A DNA stretch of 29,410 nt, taken from assembly GCA_023389045.1 (NCBI GenBank), contig JAEWEZ010000173.1, positions 1 through 29,410 on the forward strand, read 5' to 3'. The notes below the pieces were generated by a model. That model was given only the letters and a program-made list of their open reading frames with translations. It ran no database searches and was not told the origin of the DNA. The DNA comes from Actinomycetes bacterium (lineage in GTDB: Bacteria > Actinomycetota > Actinomycetes > Actinomycetales > Dermabacteraceae). The translations under genes were made by a program, and so were the position numbers. The number at the start of each line of letters is the position of its first letter. Position 1 is the first letter of the stretch. Of the stretch, positions 8,684 to 16,684 are shown piece by piece.

Positions 8684-9061
8684 GTGGCATCAGCCAAGTC
8701 CGGGACGCTCTACCGCGGCCGTGAGGGCATGTGGTCCTGGGTCGCCCACCGCATCTCAGGAATGCTCCTGTTCCTGTTCCTGCTCGTGCACGTGCTCGAT
8801 ACCGCGCTCGTGCGCGTCTCGCCTGAGGCGTACAACGAAGTCATCGGTCACTACAAGACCGTCGTCTTCGGCCTGGGCGAGCTGGGTCTGGTCGGCGCCG
8901 TCCTGTTCCACGCCCTCAACGGCATCCGCGTCATCCTGGTCGACTTCTGGGCCCAGGGCACCAAGCACCAGCGCGCCCTCTTCTGGGGTGTTGTGGTCGC
9001 CTGGATCGTGCTGATGCTCGGCTTCGCCCCCCGCCACCTGATGCACATGTTCGGAGCGTGA
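8684..9061 (+). CDS. sdhC: Succinate dehydrogenase cytochrome b556 subunit
   Basis: This is the first membrane anchor of complex II (125 residues). It helps bind heme b and menaquinone and passes electrons from succinate to the quinone pool. Three transmembrane helices are visible at about 24-43, 61-84 and 98-115. HRISG at 22-26 is the quinone-site motif, and His36 and His76 lie in helices where heme ligands occur. The start is GTG, eight bases after GGAGG; that ribosome site can be hidden in a 9-bp hairpin. It is the first gene of sdhCDAB; sdhD starts one base after its stop. Confidence 0.93.
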   Translation: MASAKSGTLYRGREGMWSWVAHRISGMLLFLFLLVHVLDTALVRVSPEAYNEVIGHYKTVVFGLGELGLVGAVLFHALNGIRVILVDFWAQGTKHQRALFWGVVVAWIVLMLGFAPRHLMHMFGA

Positions 9062-9062
9062 G

Positions 9063-9509
9063 ATGACCACGACGATTCCTGAACCGAGCACCCGTTACCG
9101 CCGCACCGGCCAGCGCGGTGTGAACACCGAGATGATCTCGTGGCTGTTCATGCGCGCTTCCGGCGTTCTGCTCCTCGTGCTGGTCTTCGGCCACCTCTTC
9201 GTGAACCTGTGGCTGGGCGAAGGCGTCAAGGGCATTGACTTCGCCTTCGTGGCCGGCAAGTGGGCAAGCCCCTTCTGGCAGGTCTGGGACCTGGCCATGC
9301 TGTGGCTGGGCATGATCCACGGCGCCAATGGCGTGCGCACCATCATCAATGACTACGCGCACAGCTCCACCCTCCGCCTCGTGCTCAAGGGCCTGCTGTA
9401 CTTCGCCACCGTGCTGACCATCGTGCTGGGCACCCTGGTCATCTTCACCTTCAACCCCTGCCCGCCGGGCGCGGATCCGTCCCTGCTGCCCTCCATCTGC
9501 AAGGGCTGA
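9063..9509 (+). CDS. sdhD: Succinate dehydrogenase membrane anchor subunit
   Basis: This is the second hydrophobic subunit of complex II (148 residues). A soluble N-terminus of about 25 residues leads to three helices at about 26-50, 68-90 and 107-130. His44 (VFGHLFVNLW) and His86 (GMIHGANGVR) are plausible heme or quinone contacts; the latter motif is conserved in this subunit. The ATG is one base after the sdhC stop, with GGAG in the last sdhC codons, so translation is coupled. A C-terminal tail with two Cys (NPCPPG, SICKG) follows the last helix. Confidence 0.92.
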   Translation: MTTTIPEPSTRYRRTGQRGVNTEMISWLFMRASGVLLLVLVFGHLFVNLWLGEGVKGIDFAFVAGKWASPFWQVWDLAMLWLGMIHGANGVRTIINDYAHSSTLRLVLKGLLYFATVLTIVLGTLVIFTFNPCPPGADPSLLPSICKG

Positions 9510-9518
9510 CACCGCGGC

Positions 9519-9540
9519 GTGCCGGAGCCCCCACCGGCAC
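9519..9540 (+). other. Small hairpin between sdhD and sdhA
   Basis: GTGCCGG (9519-9525) and CCGGCAC (9534-9540) form a perfect 7-bp stem with an 8-base loop in the 77-base gap. It may tune sdhA expression or mRNA processing. It is short, so chance is possible. Confidence 0.4.
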
Positions 9541-9586
9541 ACCGAGCCCCACCTTCCCGTCGTTCTCGAACGGAGCTAGACCTCTC

Positions 9587-11362
9587 ATGCAGACCCATAC
9601 CTACGACGTGGTGATCGTCGGCGCCGGTGGTGCCGGCATGCGTGCCGCGCTGGAAGCCTCCAAGCGCGCCCGCACCGCCGTGGTCACCAAGCTGTACCCC
9701 ACCCGCTCCCACACCGGTGCCGCCCAGGGCGGCATGTGCGCCGCGCTGGCCAATGTGGAAGAGGACAACTGGGAGTGGCACACCTACGACACCGTCAAGG
9801 GTGGCGACTACCTGGTGGACCAGGACGCTGCCGAGGTCATGGCGAAGGAAGCCATCGACGCGGTGCTCGACCTGGAGAAGATGGGCCTGCCCTTCAACCG
9901 CACCCCCGAGGGGCGAATCGACCAGCGCCGCTTCGGTGGCCACACCCGTGAGCACGGCGAAGCGCCCGTGCGTCGCGCCTGCTACGCGGCCGACCGCACC
10001 GGCCACATGATTCTGCAGACCCTCTACCAGAACTGCGTGAAGCAGCATGTGGAGTTCTTCAACGAGTACTACGTGCTCGACGTTCTGCTCACCGGCGATC
10101 CCCGCACCGATGAGGATGTGCGCGCGGCCGGCGTCGTGACCTACGAGCTCGCCACCGGCGAGATCCACGTCTTCAAAGCGAAGTCCGTGGTCTTTGCCAG
10201 CGGCGGCTTCGGCAAGGTCTTCAAGACCACCTCGAACGCCCACACCCTGACCGGTGACGGCCCGGCTATGGCGCTGCGTCGCGGGATCCCGCTGGAGGAT
10301 ATGGAGTTCTTCCAGTTCCATCCGACGGGTTTGGCGGGCCTGGGCATTCTGCTCTCGGAAGCGGCCCGTGGTGAGGGCGGCATCCTGCGTAACCGCGATA
10401 TGGAACGCTTCATGGAGCGGTACGCGCCGACTCTGAAGGACCTCGCCCCGCGTGACGTGGTGGCCCGCGCCATGGCCAACGAGGTGCGTGAAGGCCGCGG
10501 CTGCGGCCCCAAGCAGGACTACGTGCTGCTGGACCTCACCCACCTTGAGCCCGCGCATATCGACGCGAAGCTGCCGGATATTACCGAGTTCGCCCGCACT
10601 TACCTGGGTGTGGAGCCGTACACCGAGCCGGTCCCCGTCTACCCCACCGCGCACTACGCGATGGGCGGTATCCCCACCAACATCAAGGGTGAGGTGCTGC
10701 GTAACGCCGAGGACATCATCCCCGGCCTGTACGCCGCCGGCGAGGTGGCCTGCGTGTCCGTGCACGGCGGTAACCGTCTGGGCACCAACTCGCTGCTGGA
10801 CATCAACGTCTTCGGCCGCCGCGCCGGTATCGCTGCCGCTGAGCACGCTCACACCGTGGAGCATGCCGAGCTGGAGCCCGGTGCGGAGCAGCCCACCGTG
10901 GATCTGCTGCAGCGTCTGCGTGACCGTCCCGCGACCGACGACCGGATCGCCGATATCCGCTCGGCCCTGCAGGAAACCATGGACGCCAATGTGCAGGTGT
11001 TCCGTACCGAGGAGACCTGCCGCAAGGCCCTGGCCGATATCCGCGACCTCAAGAAGCGGTACGAGACCGTGGCCGTGCAGGACAAGTCCCGTCGATACAA
11101 CTTCGACCTGATGGAGGCCGTGGAGCTCTCCTACCTGCTGGATATCGCGGAGTGCGTGGCCCTGGGCGCCCTGCACCGTCAGGAGTCCCGTGGCGGTCAC
11201 TTCCGGGAGGACTTCCCCGACCGTGACGACAAGAACTTCCTGCACCACACCATGGCCTACCGGACCCTGGAGGGTGAGGAAGGCGTGGAAGGCACGAGCC
11301 TGCGCCTGGGCACGAAACCCGTGATTATCACCCGCTACGAGCCGAAGGAGCGCACGTTCTGA
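9587..11362 (+). CDS. sdhA: Succinate dehydrogenase flavoprotein subunit
   Basis: This is the catalytic FAD subunit of complex II (591 residues, the usual length), which oxidises succinate to fumarate on the cytoplasmic face. The FAD-binding GAGGAGMRAAL is at 12-22. His42 in RSHTGAAQGGM is the expected covalent flavin attachment. Substrate-site segments include GGHTREHGEAPVRRACYA, FHPTGLAG and GGNRLGTNSLLD. GGAG lies about 12 bases before the ATG, which is rather far. Its stop overlaps the sdhB start (TGATG). Confidence 0.97.
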   Translation: MQTHTYDVVIVGAGGAGMRAALEASKRARTAVVTKLYPTRSHTGAAQGGMCAALANVEEDNWEWHTYDTVKGGDYLVDQDAAEVMAKEAIDAVLDLEKMGLPFNRTPEGRIDQRRFGGHTREHGEAPVRRACYAADRTGHMILQTLYQNCVKQHVEFFNEYYVLDVLLTGDPRTDEDVRAAGVVTYELATGEIHVFKAKSVVFASGGFGKVFKTTSNAHTLTGDGPAMALRRGIPLEDMEFFQFHPTGLAGLGILLSEAARGEGGILRNRDMERFMERYAPTLKDLAPRDVVARAMANEVREGRGCGPKQDYVLLDLTHLEPAHIDAKLPDITEFARTYLGVEPYTEPVPVYPTAHYAMGGIPTNIKGEVLRNAEDIIPGLYAAGEVACVSVHGGNRLGTNSLLDINVFGRRAGIAAAEHAHTVEHAELEPGAEQPTVDLLQRLRDRPATDDRIADIRSALQETMDANVQVFRTEETCRKALADIRDLKKRYETVAVQDKSRRYNFDLMEAVELSYLLDIAECVALGALHRQESRGGHFREDFPDRDDKNFLHHTMAYRTLEGEEGVEGTSLRLGTKPVIITRYEPKERTF

Positions 11363-12126
11363 TGAGTGCCGTTGCTGAGAAAACCGAGGCCCCGGAGGCG
11401 AAGGCCCAGGAGATCCCCTCCTTCGACGTGACCCTGCGGATCGCCCGCTTCGATAAGGACATTGACAAGAAGCCGCGCTGGCAGGACTACACCGTGCGGA
11501 TGCATGGCACCGACCGCGTGCTGGATGCCCTGCATGAGATCAAGTGGCATCACGATGGCTCGCTGAGCTTCCGTCGCTCCTGCGCGCACGGTATTTGCGG
11601 CTCTGACGCCATGCGTATCAACGGCCGTAACCGCCTGGCCTGCAAGACGCTGCTGAAGGACCTCGACATCAAGAAGCCGATCACCGTCGAGCCCATCAAG
11701 GGCCTGCCGGTGGAGAAGGATCTGATCGTCGATATGGAGCCCTTCTTCGACGCCTACCGCGAGGTTATGCCGTTCCTCGTGGCGCATGGCCAGGAGCCCA
11801 GCCGGGAGCGTCTGCAGTCGGCTGAACAGCGTGAGCGTTTCGATGACACCACCAAGTGCATCCTCTGCGCCGCCTGCACCTCCTCCTGCCCCGTGTTCTG
11901 GACCGACGGGCAGTACTTCGGCCCCGCCGCGATCGTGAACGCGCACCGCTTCATCTTCGATTCGCGTGATGACGCCGGCGAGCAGCGTCTGGAGATCCTG
12001 AACTCCCGCGAGGGTGTGTGGCGTTGCCGCACCACCTTCAACTGCTCGGAAGCCTGCCCCCGTGGCATTCAGGTGACCAAGGCGATTGCCGAGGTGAAGC
12101 AGGCGATGATCCGCGGCCGGATCTGA
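11362..12126 (+). CDS. sdhB: Succinate dehydrogenase iron-sulfur subunit
   Basis: It relays electrons from the flavin to quinone through three clusters (254 residues). The 2Fe-2S site uses Cys74, Cys79, Asp82 and Cys94 (RSCAHGICGSDAM); Asp at the third position also occurs in E. coli SdhB and is not a defect. The 4Fe-4S site is Cys166, Cys169, Cys172 and the 3Fe-4S/4Fe-4S partners are Cys176, Cys222, Cys228 and Cys232. A Lys/Glu-rich N-terminal extension of about 18 residues precedes the ferredoxin fold. It is the last gene of the operon, followed by a strong terminator. Confidence 0.97.
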   Translation: MSAVAEKTEAPEAKAQEIPSFDVTLRIARFDKDIDKKPRWQDYTVRMHGTDRVLDALHEIKWHHDGSLSFRRSCAHGICGSDAMRINGRNRLACKTLLKDLDIKKPITVEPIKGLPVEKDLIVDMEPFFDAYREVMPFLVAHGQEPSRERLQSAEQRERFDDTTKCILCAACTSSCPVFWTDGQYFGPAAIVNAHRFIFDSRDDAGEQRLEILNSREGVWRCRTTFNCSEACPRGIQVTKAIAEVKQAMIRGRI

Positions 12127-12244
12127 TCCGGCATCGCCGTTTCTGAGCGCGGCATCGCAGCAGGCCACCGCACCGTCCTCGGCGCATTGGGCCCCGGGAC
12201 CGCAGGGAACCTGCCTGTGCGATACCTGCCGCACTGACTGAGCA

Positions 12245-12282
12245 CCGACGGGCCTCGTCCTTTCTGGGACGGGGCCCGTCGG
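12245..12282 (+). terminator. Terminator of the sdhCDAB operon
   Basis: A long stem of 16-17 pairs (12245-12260 with 12266-12282, including one or two G-U pairs) closes on a U-rich loop (TTTCT), 119 bases after the sdhB stop. Only a weak pyrimidine tract follows. Confidence 0.75.
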
Positions 12283-12358
12283 CCTGTTCCTCCTCGGGCG
12301 GAGTCCAGACGGGCGTGACATGATCGAGTCATCATCCGCGACTGCCAAGGAGGAGCAC

Positions 12359-13366
12359 ATGAGCAGGCTGCGCACGATCCGAGACCGTCTTCCCCTGCCG
12401 ATGCTGCGAGGTGGAGCGATATCGCGCCGCCCCCAGCGGGAGCCGGATCTGCGCAGTATCGCCCCGGAACTCGGCCGTTCCCCCTCGGGTCAGGATCTGC
12501 TCGATCACGCTCGCGGCCTCGTGATCACGGCGATGCGCGATGAGTTCTTCCGTGAGGGTCTGCAGCTTGTGGATCTTCCCGAGGACTGGACGCGCAGCAC
12601 TCTGCTGCATGCGCACCTCGATGAGGATCTGGACTACCGCGCGTTCATGGATCGTTCCCTGCACGCCCTGGATCTGGAGGCTGATCCGGAGCCGATTGCG
12701 CATCTGCGCCAGCAGCTCGACTCCCCGGCGGCAGCCGACCGGGTGGGGCTGACGGTGGAAACGGCGGGGGCGATCGCCGTTGCGCTCGTGCATGCCGCTG
12801 CGCGGCTGGAGCAGCGTGAGGCTGGTGGCACCGGCACCGGGCAGGTGTCGCCGACGCGGCTGCGCACCCATGTGGAAACGCTGCGGGCAGCGGCCGAGGG
12901 GCAGCTGCGGCGGATGGTGACGGTGCCGCAGGAACTGCGAGTGGCCCAGCACCGCCTGAGCATGGTGGAAGCGCATGAGGAGGAGATGCGCGAGGAGGGT
13001 CTGTTCCGTGATGCGGATCAGGAACCCTCCGGGCAGACGACGGGATCTTCTTCGGGCGCGTCGGGCACGGCAGGCGCGTCGGGCACGGCAGGCGCGTCGG
13101 GCACGACGGGTTCCGCGCGTTCAGCGGGCCCGACGGGCTCGGCACGTTCCGGGAGCTCGACGGGCAGCAGTGCAGCCGAGGAAAAACTCCGCACCCTCGG
13201 CGAGCGCGCCACCGCGATCAAGGACTTCCTGGACTCCGATACCGGCCGCTGGACCGTAGACCTGCTCTCCAAAGGTGCCGCTGCAGCGGCCGCGAATCCG
13301 GCTCTGCGCGAGGCCGGTCTGCGGGCGCTGAAGCGCAGCGCCACCGGGCGGGGGAAACGGCGCTAA
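12359..13366 (+). CDS. Unrecognised protein with a Gly/Ser/Thr/Ala-rich linker
   Basis: I do not recognise this 335-residue protein and assign no function. No signal peptide or membrane helix is visible, so it is probably cytoplasmic. Residues 1-40 are basic. About 45-215 look helical and soluble, with many Glu, Arg and Leu. A low-complexity linker of about 65 residues (GASGTAGASGT repeats) follows, encoded partly by an 18-base tandem repeat. The end is an Ala-rich, Lys/Arg-terminated segment (KDFLDSDTGRWTVDLLSKG then NPALREAGLRALKRSATG). I chose the ATG at 12359 over one 39 bases earlier because AAGGAGGAG precedes it. It stands alone on the plus strand after the sdh terminator and converges on xthA. 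Confidence 0.8.
   Translation: MSRLRTIRDRLPLPMLRGGAISRRPQREPDLRSIAPELGRSPSGQDLLDHARGLVITAMRDEFFREGLQLVDLPEDWTRSTLLHAHLDEDLDYRAFMDRSLHALDLEADPEPIAHLRQQLDSPAAADRVGLTVETAGAIAVALVHAAARLEQREAGGTGTGQVSPTRLRTHVETLRAAAEGQLRRMVTVPQELRVAQHRLSMVEAHEEEMREEGLFRDADQEPSGQTTGSSSGASGTAGASGTAGASGTTGSARSAGPTGSARSGSSTGSSAAEEKLRTLGERATAIKDFLDSDTGRWTVDLLSKGAAAAAANPALREAGLRALKRSATGRGKRR
13055..13108 (+). repeat. 18-base tandem repeat, three copies, in-frame
   Basis: The unit GGCGCGTCGGGCACGGCA occurs twice exactly (13055-13072, 13073-13090) and a third time with two or three changes at its end (13091-13108). Each copy encodes GASGTA-like residues. Length change would preserve the reading frame and alter only the linker length. 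Confidence 0.9.
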
Positions 13367-13390
13367 GCCGCTCCCCTACCCGCCGCGCGG

Positions 13391-14212
13391 TCAGGAGTAG
13401 CTGATCACGAGCGGTGCGTGGTCCGACCAACGCGTGTCGTAGCTCGGGGCACGATCCACCTGGGCGCTGGTCGCGCGAGCCGCCAGCTCCGGGGTTGCGA
13501 TCTGGTAATCGATCCTCCAGCCGGAGTCGTTATCGAAGGCTTTTCCGCGCTGCGACCACCAGGTGTAGGGGCCGGGGCCTTCACCGGCGAGGCTGCGGTG
13601 CACATCCACCCAGTCGCCCTCAACGAGCATCCGGTCAAGGTAGGCGCGCTCCTCGGGCAGGAAGCCGGCCGACTTCAGATTGCCCTTCCAGTTCTTGATA
13701 TCCACTTCGCGGTGGGCAATGTTGATGTCGCCGGTGAGCACCACGTGGCGGCCATCGGAGCGCAGCTTCTCCAGATGCGCGAGCATCACGTCGAGGAACT
13801 CGTACTTATCGGCCATGGTCTGCGGCTTCTCCACATTGCCGGAATGCAGGTAGCAGGAGATGACCGTCAGGGTTTTCCCGTCTCCGAAGGGATCGGCCAG
13901 GTCGGTTTCGAGCCAGCGCCCGGTGTGGGCGTCGGCGTCGAGGCCGGGCAGTCCGCGTCGGACCGTTTCCAGATCCACATCGCTGCGCTCCGAGCGCACC
14001 GCGGTGGCAACCCCGGCGCGGCCCTTCAGGAGCGAGGCCGTAGAGGCCACGGACCAGCCCTCCCCCACGAGACCGGCCACCAGGTCGTCGGGCGCCCGCA
14101 CCTCCTGCATGGTGATGATGTCTGCCGCGGTGGCGGCGATCCAGTCGGGCATTCCCTTGCGGGCGGCGGCACGCAGGCCGTTGACATTGACGGTGGCGAT
14201 CGTGAGGGTCAT
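13391..14212 (-). CDS. xthA: Exodeoxyribonuclease III (AP endonuclease)
   Basis: This DNA-repair nuclease cuts 5' of abasic sites and removes 3' blocks (273 residues, usual size). The catalytic landmarks of the EEP fold are all visible: Asn9 and Asn11 in VNVNGL, the metal ligand Glu37 in MQEVRAP, Tyr121, GDIN at 161-164 and the terminal SDHAPL at 263-268. No clear ribosome site precedes the ATG. GATACT ends six bases before it, suggesting a leaderless message, though the -10 match is imperfect. It is the last gene of the minus-strand block and converges with the upstream-left plus-strand gene at a 24-base gap. Confidence 0.95.
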   Translation of the reverse strand: MTLTIATVNVNGLRAAARKGMPDWIAATAADIITMQEVRAPDDLVAGLVGEGWSVASTASLLKGRAGVATAVRSERSDVDLETVRRGLPGLDADAHTGRWLETDLADPFGDGKTLTVISCYLHSGNVEKPQTMADKYEFLDVMLAHLEKLRSDGRHVVLTGDINIAHREVDIKNWKGNLKSAGFLPEERAYLDRMLVEGDWVDVHRSLAGEGPGPYTWWSQRGKAFDNDSGWRIDYQIATPELAARATSAQVDRAPSYDTRWSDHAPLVISYS

Positions 14213-14262
14213 GGCTTCAGTATCTCGGCTTCGAGTGTGTCGACGCTAACTGGCGGGGTATG

Positions 14263-14300
14263 CCTCACCCGCATGACCGAGGCCGGGCATGCGGGTGAGG
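14263..14300 (-). terminator. Inverted repeat after folD
   Basis: A perfect 13-bp stem (CCTCACCCGCATG at 14263-14275 with 14288-14300) and a 12-base loop lie 38 bases after the folD stop and 50 bases upstream of xthA. It lacks a U tract, so it may be a terminator or a site that separates folD from xthA expression. Confidence 0.6.
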
Positions 14301-14337
14301 GATGATGTTCAGGGTGTTGCCGCTGCGGCGGTACGCC

Positions 14338-15243
14338 TCACAGCTGCGGGGTGGTGTCGATCCCGGCCTGATGCTCGGCCATCTCCACCACGTTCTTCAC
14401 CAGCAGCGCGCGGGTCATCGGCCCAACGCCACCGGGGTTCGGGGAGATCCAGGAGGCTTTCTCAGCCACGGCCGGGTCCACATCGCCGGTCAGGGTGGCC
14501 TTGCCGGTCTCCGGGTCCTCCACGCGGGAGACGCCCACATCCAGCACGATCGCTCCCTCTTTGACGTCCTCGGGGCGCACCAGGTGGGCCACGCCCGCCG
14601 CCGCCACGATCACGTCGGCGCGGCGCAGATGCTCGGGCAGGTCGGTGGTTCCGGTGTGGGTGAGGGTCACGGTGGCATTCACGGCCCGACGGGTCATGAG
14701 CGCGCCAATCGAACGCCCAACGGTCACGCCGCGGCCGATCACCACCACGTGCTTGCTTTTCAGATCGACCCCGTGGTGCGCGAGCAGTTCGATCACTGCG
14801 CGGGGCGTGCAGGGCAGCGGGGTGAGGATCGGGCGGTTGGCGTTCAGCACCAGACGCCCAAGGTTCATCGGATGCAGGCCGTCGGCGTCCTTCGCCGGGT
14901 CGATCCGTTCGAGGATTGCATCGGTGTCGATGTGCTTGGGCAGCGGGAGCTGCACGATGTAGCCGGTGCAGGCCGGATCGGCGTTCAGTTCGTCGATCAC
15001 CGCTTCGAGCTCTTCCTGCGTGGTTTCGGCCGGCAGGTGACGCTGGATCGAGTTCAGGCCGATCTGTTCGCTATCACGGTGCTTACCGCGCACGTAAGCG
15101 GCGCTGCCGGGGTCATCGCCCACCAGCACGGTGGCCAGGCCCGGCTGCGGGTGGCCCGCCGCCATGAGGCGCTCCACGCGCTCAGCGAGGTCTTCCTTGA
15201 TGGCCTTCGCGGTGGCTTTGCCGTCCAGGATCTGTGCGGACAC
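14338..15243 (-). CDS. folD: Methylenetetrahydrofolate dehydrogenase / methenyltetrahydrofolate cyclohydrolase
   Basis: A bifunctional cytoplasmic enzyme that interconverts 5,10-methylene-, methenyl- and 10-formyl-tetrahydrofolate (301 residues). The folate site shows Tyr50 and Lys54 (AAYVRGKH), TGYIVQLPLPKHID and DADGLHPMN near 119-127. The Rossmann part has VVVIGRGVTVGRSIG at about 166-180, which replaces the more common GRS-V-G-P start with GRGVTVGRS. The start is GTG behind AAGGAG. It follows glyA by 102 bases; GlyA makes the methylene-THF that FolD consumes, so co-transcription makes metabolic sense. Confidence 0.95.
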   Translation of the reverse strand: MSAQILDGKATAKAIKEDLAERVERLMAAGHPQPGLATVLVGDDPGSAAYVRGKHRDSEQIGLNSIQRHLPAETTQEELEAVIDELNADPACTGYIVQLPLPKHIDTDAILERIDPAKDADGLHPMNLGRLVLNANRPILTPLPCTPRAVIELLAHHGVDLKSKHVVVIGRGVTVGRSIGALMTRRAVNATVTLTHTGTTDLPEHLRRADVIVAAAGVAHLVRPEDVKEGAIVLDVGVSRVEDPETGKATLTGDVDPAVAEKASWISPNPGGVGPMTRALLVKNVVEMAEHQAGIDTTPQL

Positions 15244-15302
15244 GGGTTCTCCTTCGCATCGTCCGTCAGGTCGGGGCGCCGGTGCTGGCGCCCGATGGTG
15301 CT

Positions 15303-15336
15303 GCGCCCGGCGCCGGGGGTGTCCCGGGCCGGGCGC
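15303..15336 (-). other. Compound GC hairpin between glyA and folD
   Basis: GCGCCCGGC (15303-15311) pairs with GCCGGGCGC (15328-15336), and an inner CCGGG/CCCGG stem continues it after one bulged base, giving about 14 pairs on a 5-base loop. It begins ten bases after the glyA stop. It may be an attenuator or terminator; the absence of U residues leaves this open. Confidence 0.55.
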
Positions 15337-15345
15337 CTGTGGGGC

Positions 15346-16614
15346 TCAGTACTGGGTGAGGCCGGCGTACAGCGGCTTCTTCTCGGCGAGCGCGGCGGTG
15401 CGGCGGCGCAGGGATTCCAGGTCGGCGCCGTCGGTGAGGGCCAGGGCGATCACGTCGGCCACCTCACGGAACTCGTCGGCACCAAAACCGCGGGTAGCGA
15501 GTGCCGGGGTGCCGATGCGCAGGCCGGAGGTGACCCGCGGCGGGCGCGGATCATTGGGCACGGCGTTGCGGTTGACGGTGATGCCGACCTCGTGGAGGCG
15601 GTCCTCGGCCATCTGACCGTCCATCTGGCTGTCCACCAGGGAGACCAGCACCAGGTGCACATCGGTGCCGCCGGTGAGCACGGAGATGCCGGCCTTCTTG
15701 GTGTCCTCGGCCTGGAGGCGTTCGGCGAGAATCTGGGCGCCTTCCAGGGTGCGGCGCTGGCGGTCCCGGAACTCTTCGCTGGCGGCGATCTTCATGGCCA
15801 CAGCCTTCGCGGCGATCACGTGCATGAGGGGGCCTCCCTGCTGGCCGGGGAACACGGCCGAGTCGATCTTCTTAGCCCATTCCTCGGTGGAGAGGATCAT
15901 GCCCGAGCGGGGACCGGCGAGGGTCTTGTGCACGGTGGTGGAGACGACATCGGCGTGCGGCACAGGGCTCGGGTGCAGGTTCGCGGCCACCAGGCCCGCG
16001 AAGTGGGCCATATCCACCCAGAGCTTCGCCCCGACCTCATCGGCGATCTGGCGGAAGGCGGCGAAGTCAAGCTGGCGGGGGTAGGCGGACCAGCCGGCGA
16101 CGATCACATCGGGCTTTTCGGCCACGGCCTGCTCGCGCACCCGGTCCATGTCAAGGATGCCGGTGGCGGGGTCCACCTCGTAAGCGGCGATCTCGTAGAG
16201 GCGGCCCGAGAAGTTGATCTTCATACCGTGGGTGAGGTGGCCGCCGTGGGCGAGCGACAGGCCCATCAGTTTGTCGCCAGCGCGGGCGAGGGCGTGCATG
16301 ACCGCGGCATTCGCGGTGGCACCCGAGTGGGGCTGCACATTGACGTGATCAGCCCCGAAGAGTGCCTTGGCTCGCTCAATCGCGATCGACTCAGCAATAT
16401 CGACCTCTTCGCAGCCGCCGTAGTAGCGCTTACCGGGGTAGCCCTCGGCGTACTTGTTGGTCAGCACGGAGCCCTGGGCCTGCAGCACGGCGCGCGGCAC
16501 AAAGTTCTCGCTCGCGATCATCTCGAGCATGCGCTGCTGGCGGGCAAGCTCTCCGTCGAGGACTCGTGCAATCTCCGGGTCGAGGTCGGCAATGGACTGA
16601 TCGGTGACGTTCAC
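15346..16614 (-). CDS. glyA: Serine hydroxymethyltransferase
   Basis: This PLP enzyme converts serine and tetrahydrofolate to glycine and 5,10-methylene-THF. I set the start at the GTG at 16614, 267 bases inside the longest open frame, because AGGAGG precedes it and the protein then opens DQSIADLDPEIARVLDGE as in the family. This gives 422 residues, the normal length. The PLP lysine is Lys230 in VVSTTVHKTLAGPRSG; QPHSGATAN (94-102) and DMAHFAGLV (201-209) are further cofactor and substrate segments. It lies 70 bases after murB, with a possible promoter of its own. Confidence 0.96.
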   Translation of the reverse strand: MNVTDQSIADLDPEIARVLDGELARQQRMLEMIASENFVPRAVLQAQGSVLTNKYAEGYPGKRYYGGCEEVDIAESIAIERAKALFGADHVNVQPHSGATANAAVMHALARAGDKLMGLSLAHGGHLTHGMKINFSGRLYEIAAYEVDPATGILDMDRVREQAVAEKPDVIVAGWSAYPRQLDFAAFRQIADEVGAKLWVDMAHFAGLVAANLHPSPVPHADVVSTTVHKTLAGPRSGMILSTEEWAKKIDSAVFPGQQGGPLMHVIAAKAVAMKIAASEEFRDRQRRTLEGAQILAERLQAEDTKKAGISVLTGGTDVHLVLVSLVDSQMDGQMAEDRLHEVGITVNRNAVPNDPRPPRVTSGLRIGTPALATRGFGADEFREVADVIALALTDGADLESLRRRTAALAEKKPLYAGLTQY

Positions 16615-16642
16615 TGGGCCTCCTGGCGATTTGAGGTCGAGA

Positions 16643-16675
16643 CCGTCGTGAGTGCGACGGCAAGTCCTCATCCTA
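16643..16675 (-). promoter_or_regulatory. Candidate glyA promoter element and leader hairpin
   Basis: On the minus strand TAGGAT (16670-16675) matches the actinobacterial -10 consensus, 55 bases before the glyA start. A 6-bp hairpin (16643-16648 with 16655-16660) would lie in the leader. No convincing -35 box was seen, so read-through from murB may also supply transcription. Confidence 0.4.
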
Positions 16676-16684
16676 GGGCTCAGG

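Noticed and set aside
9353..11248. A 631-codon minus-strand frame opposite sdhA
   Set aside because: The plus strand is unambiguously SdhA with all flavoprotein motifs. The antisense translation is rich in Gly, His and Val without any family motif.
13055..13108. CRISPR-like repeat
   Set aside because: The 18-base units are directly adjacent without spacers and lie in frame within a coding linker.
16615..16684. Glycine riboswitch or T-box in the glyA leader
   Set aside because: The leader is only 70 bases long, with a single 6-bp hairpin, too short and without the conserved cores.
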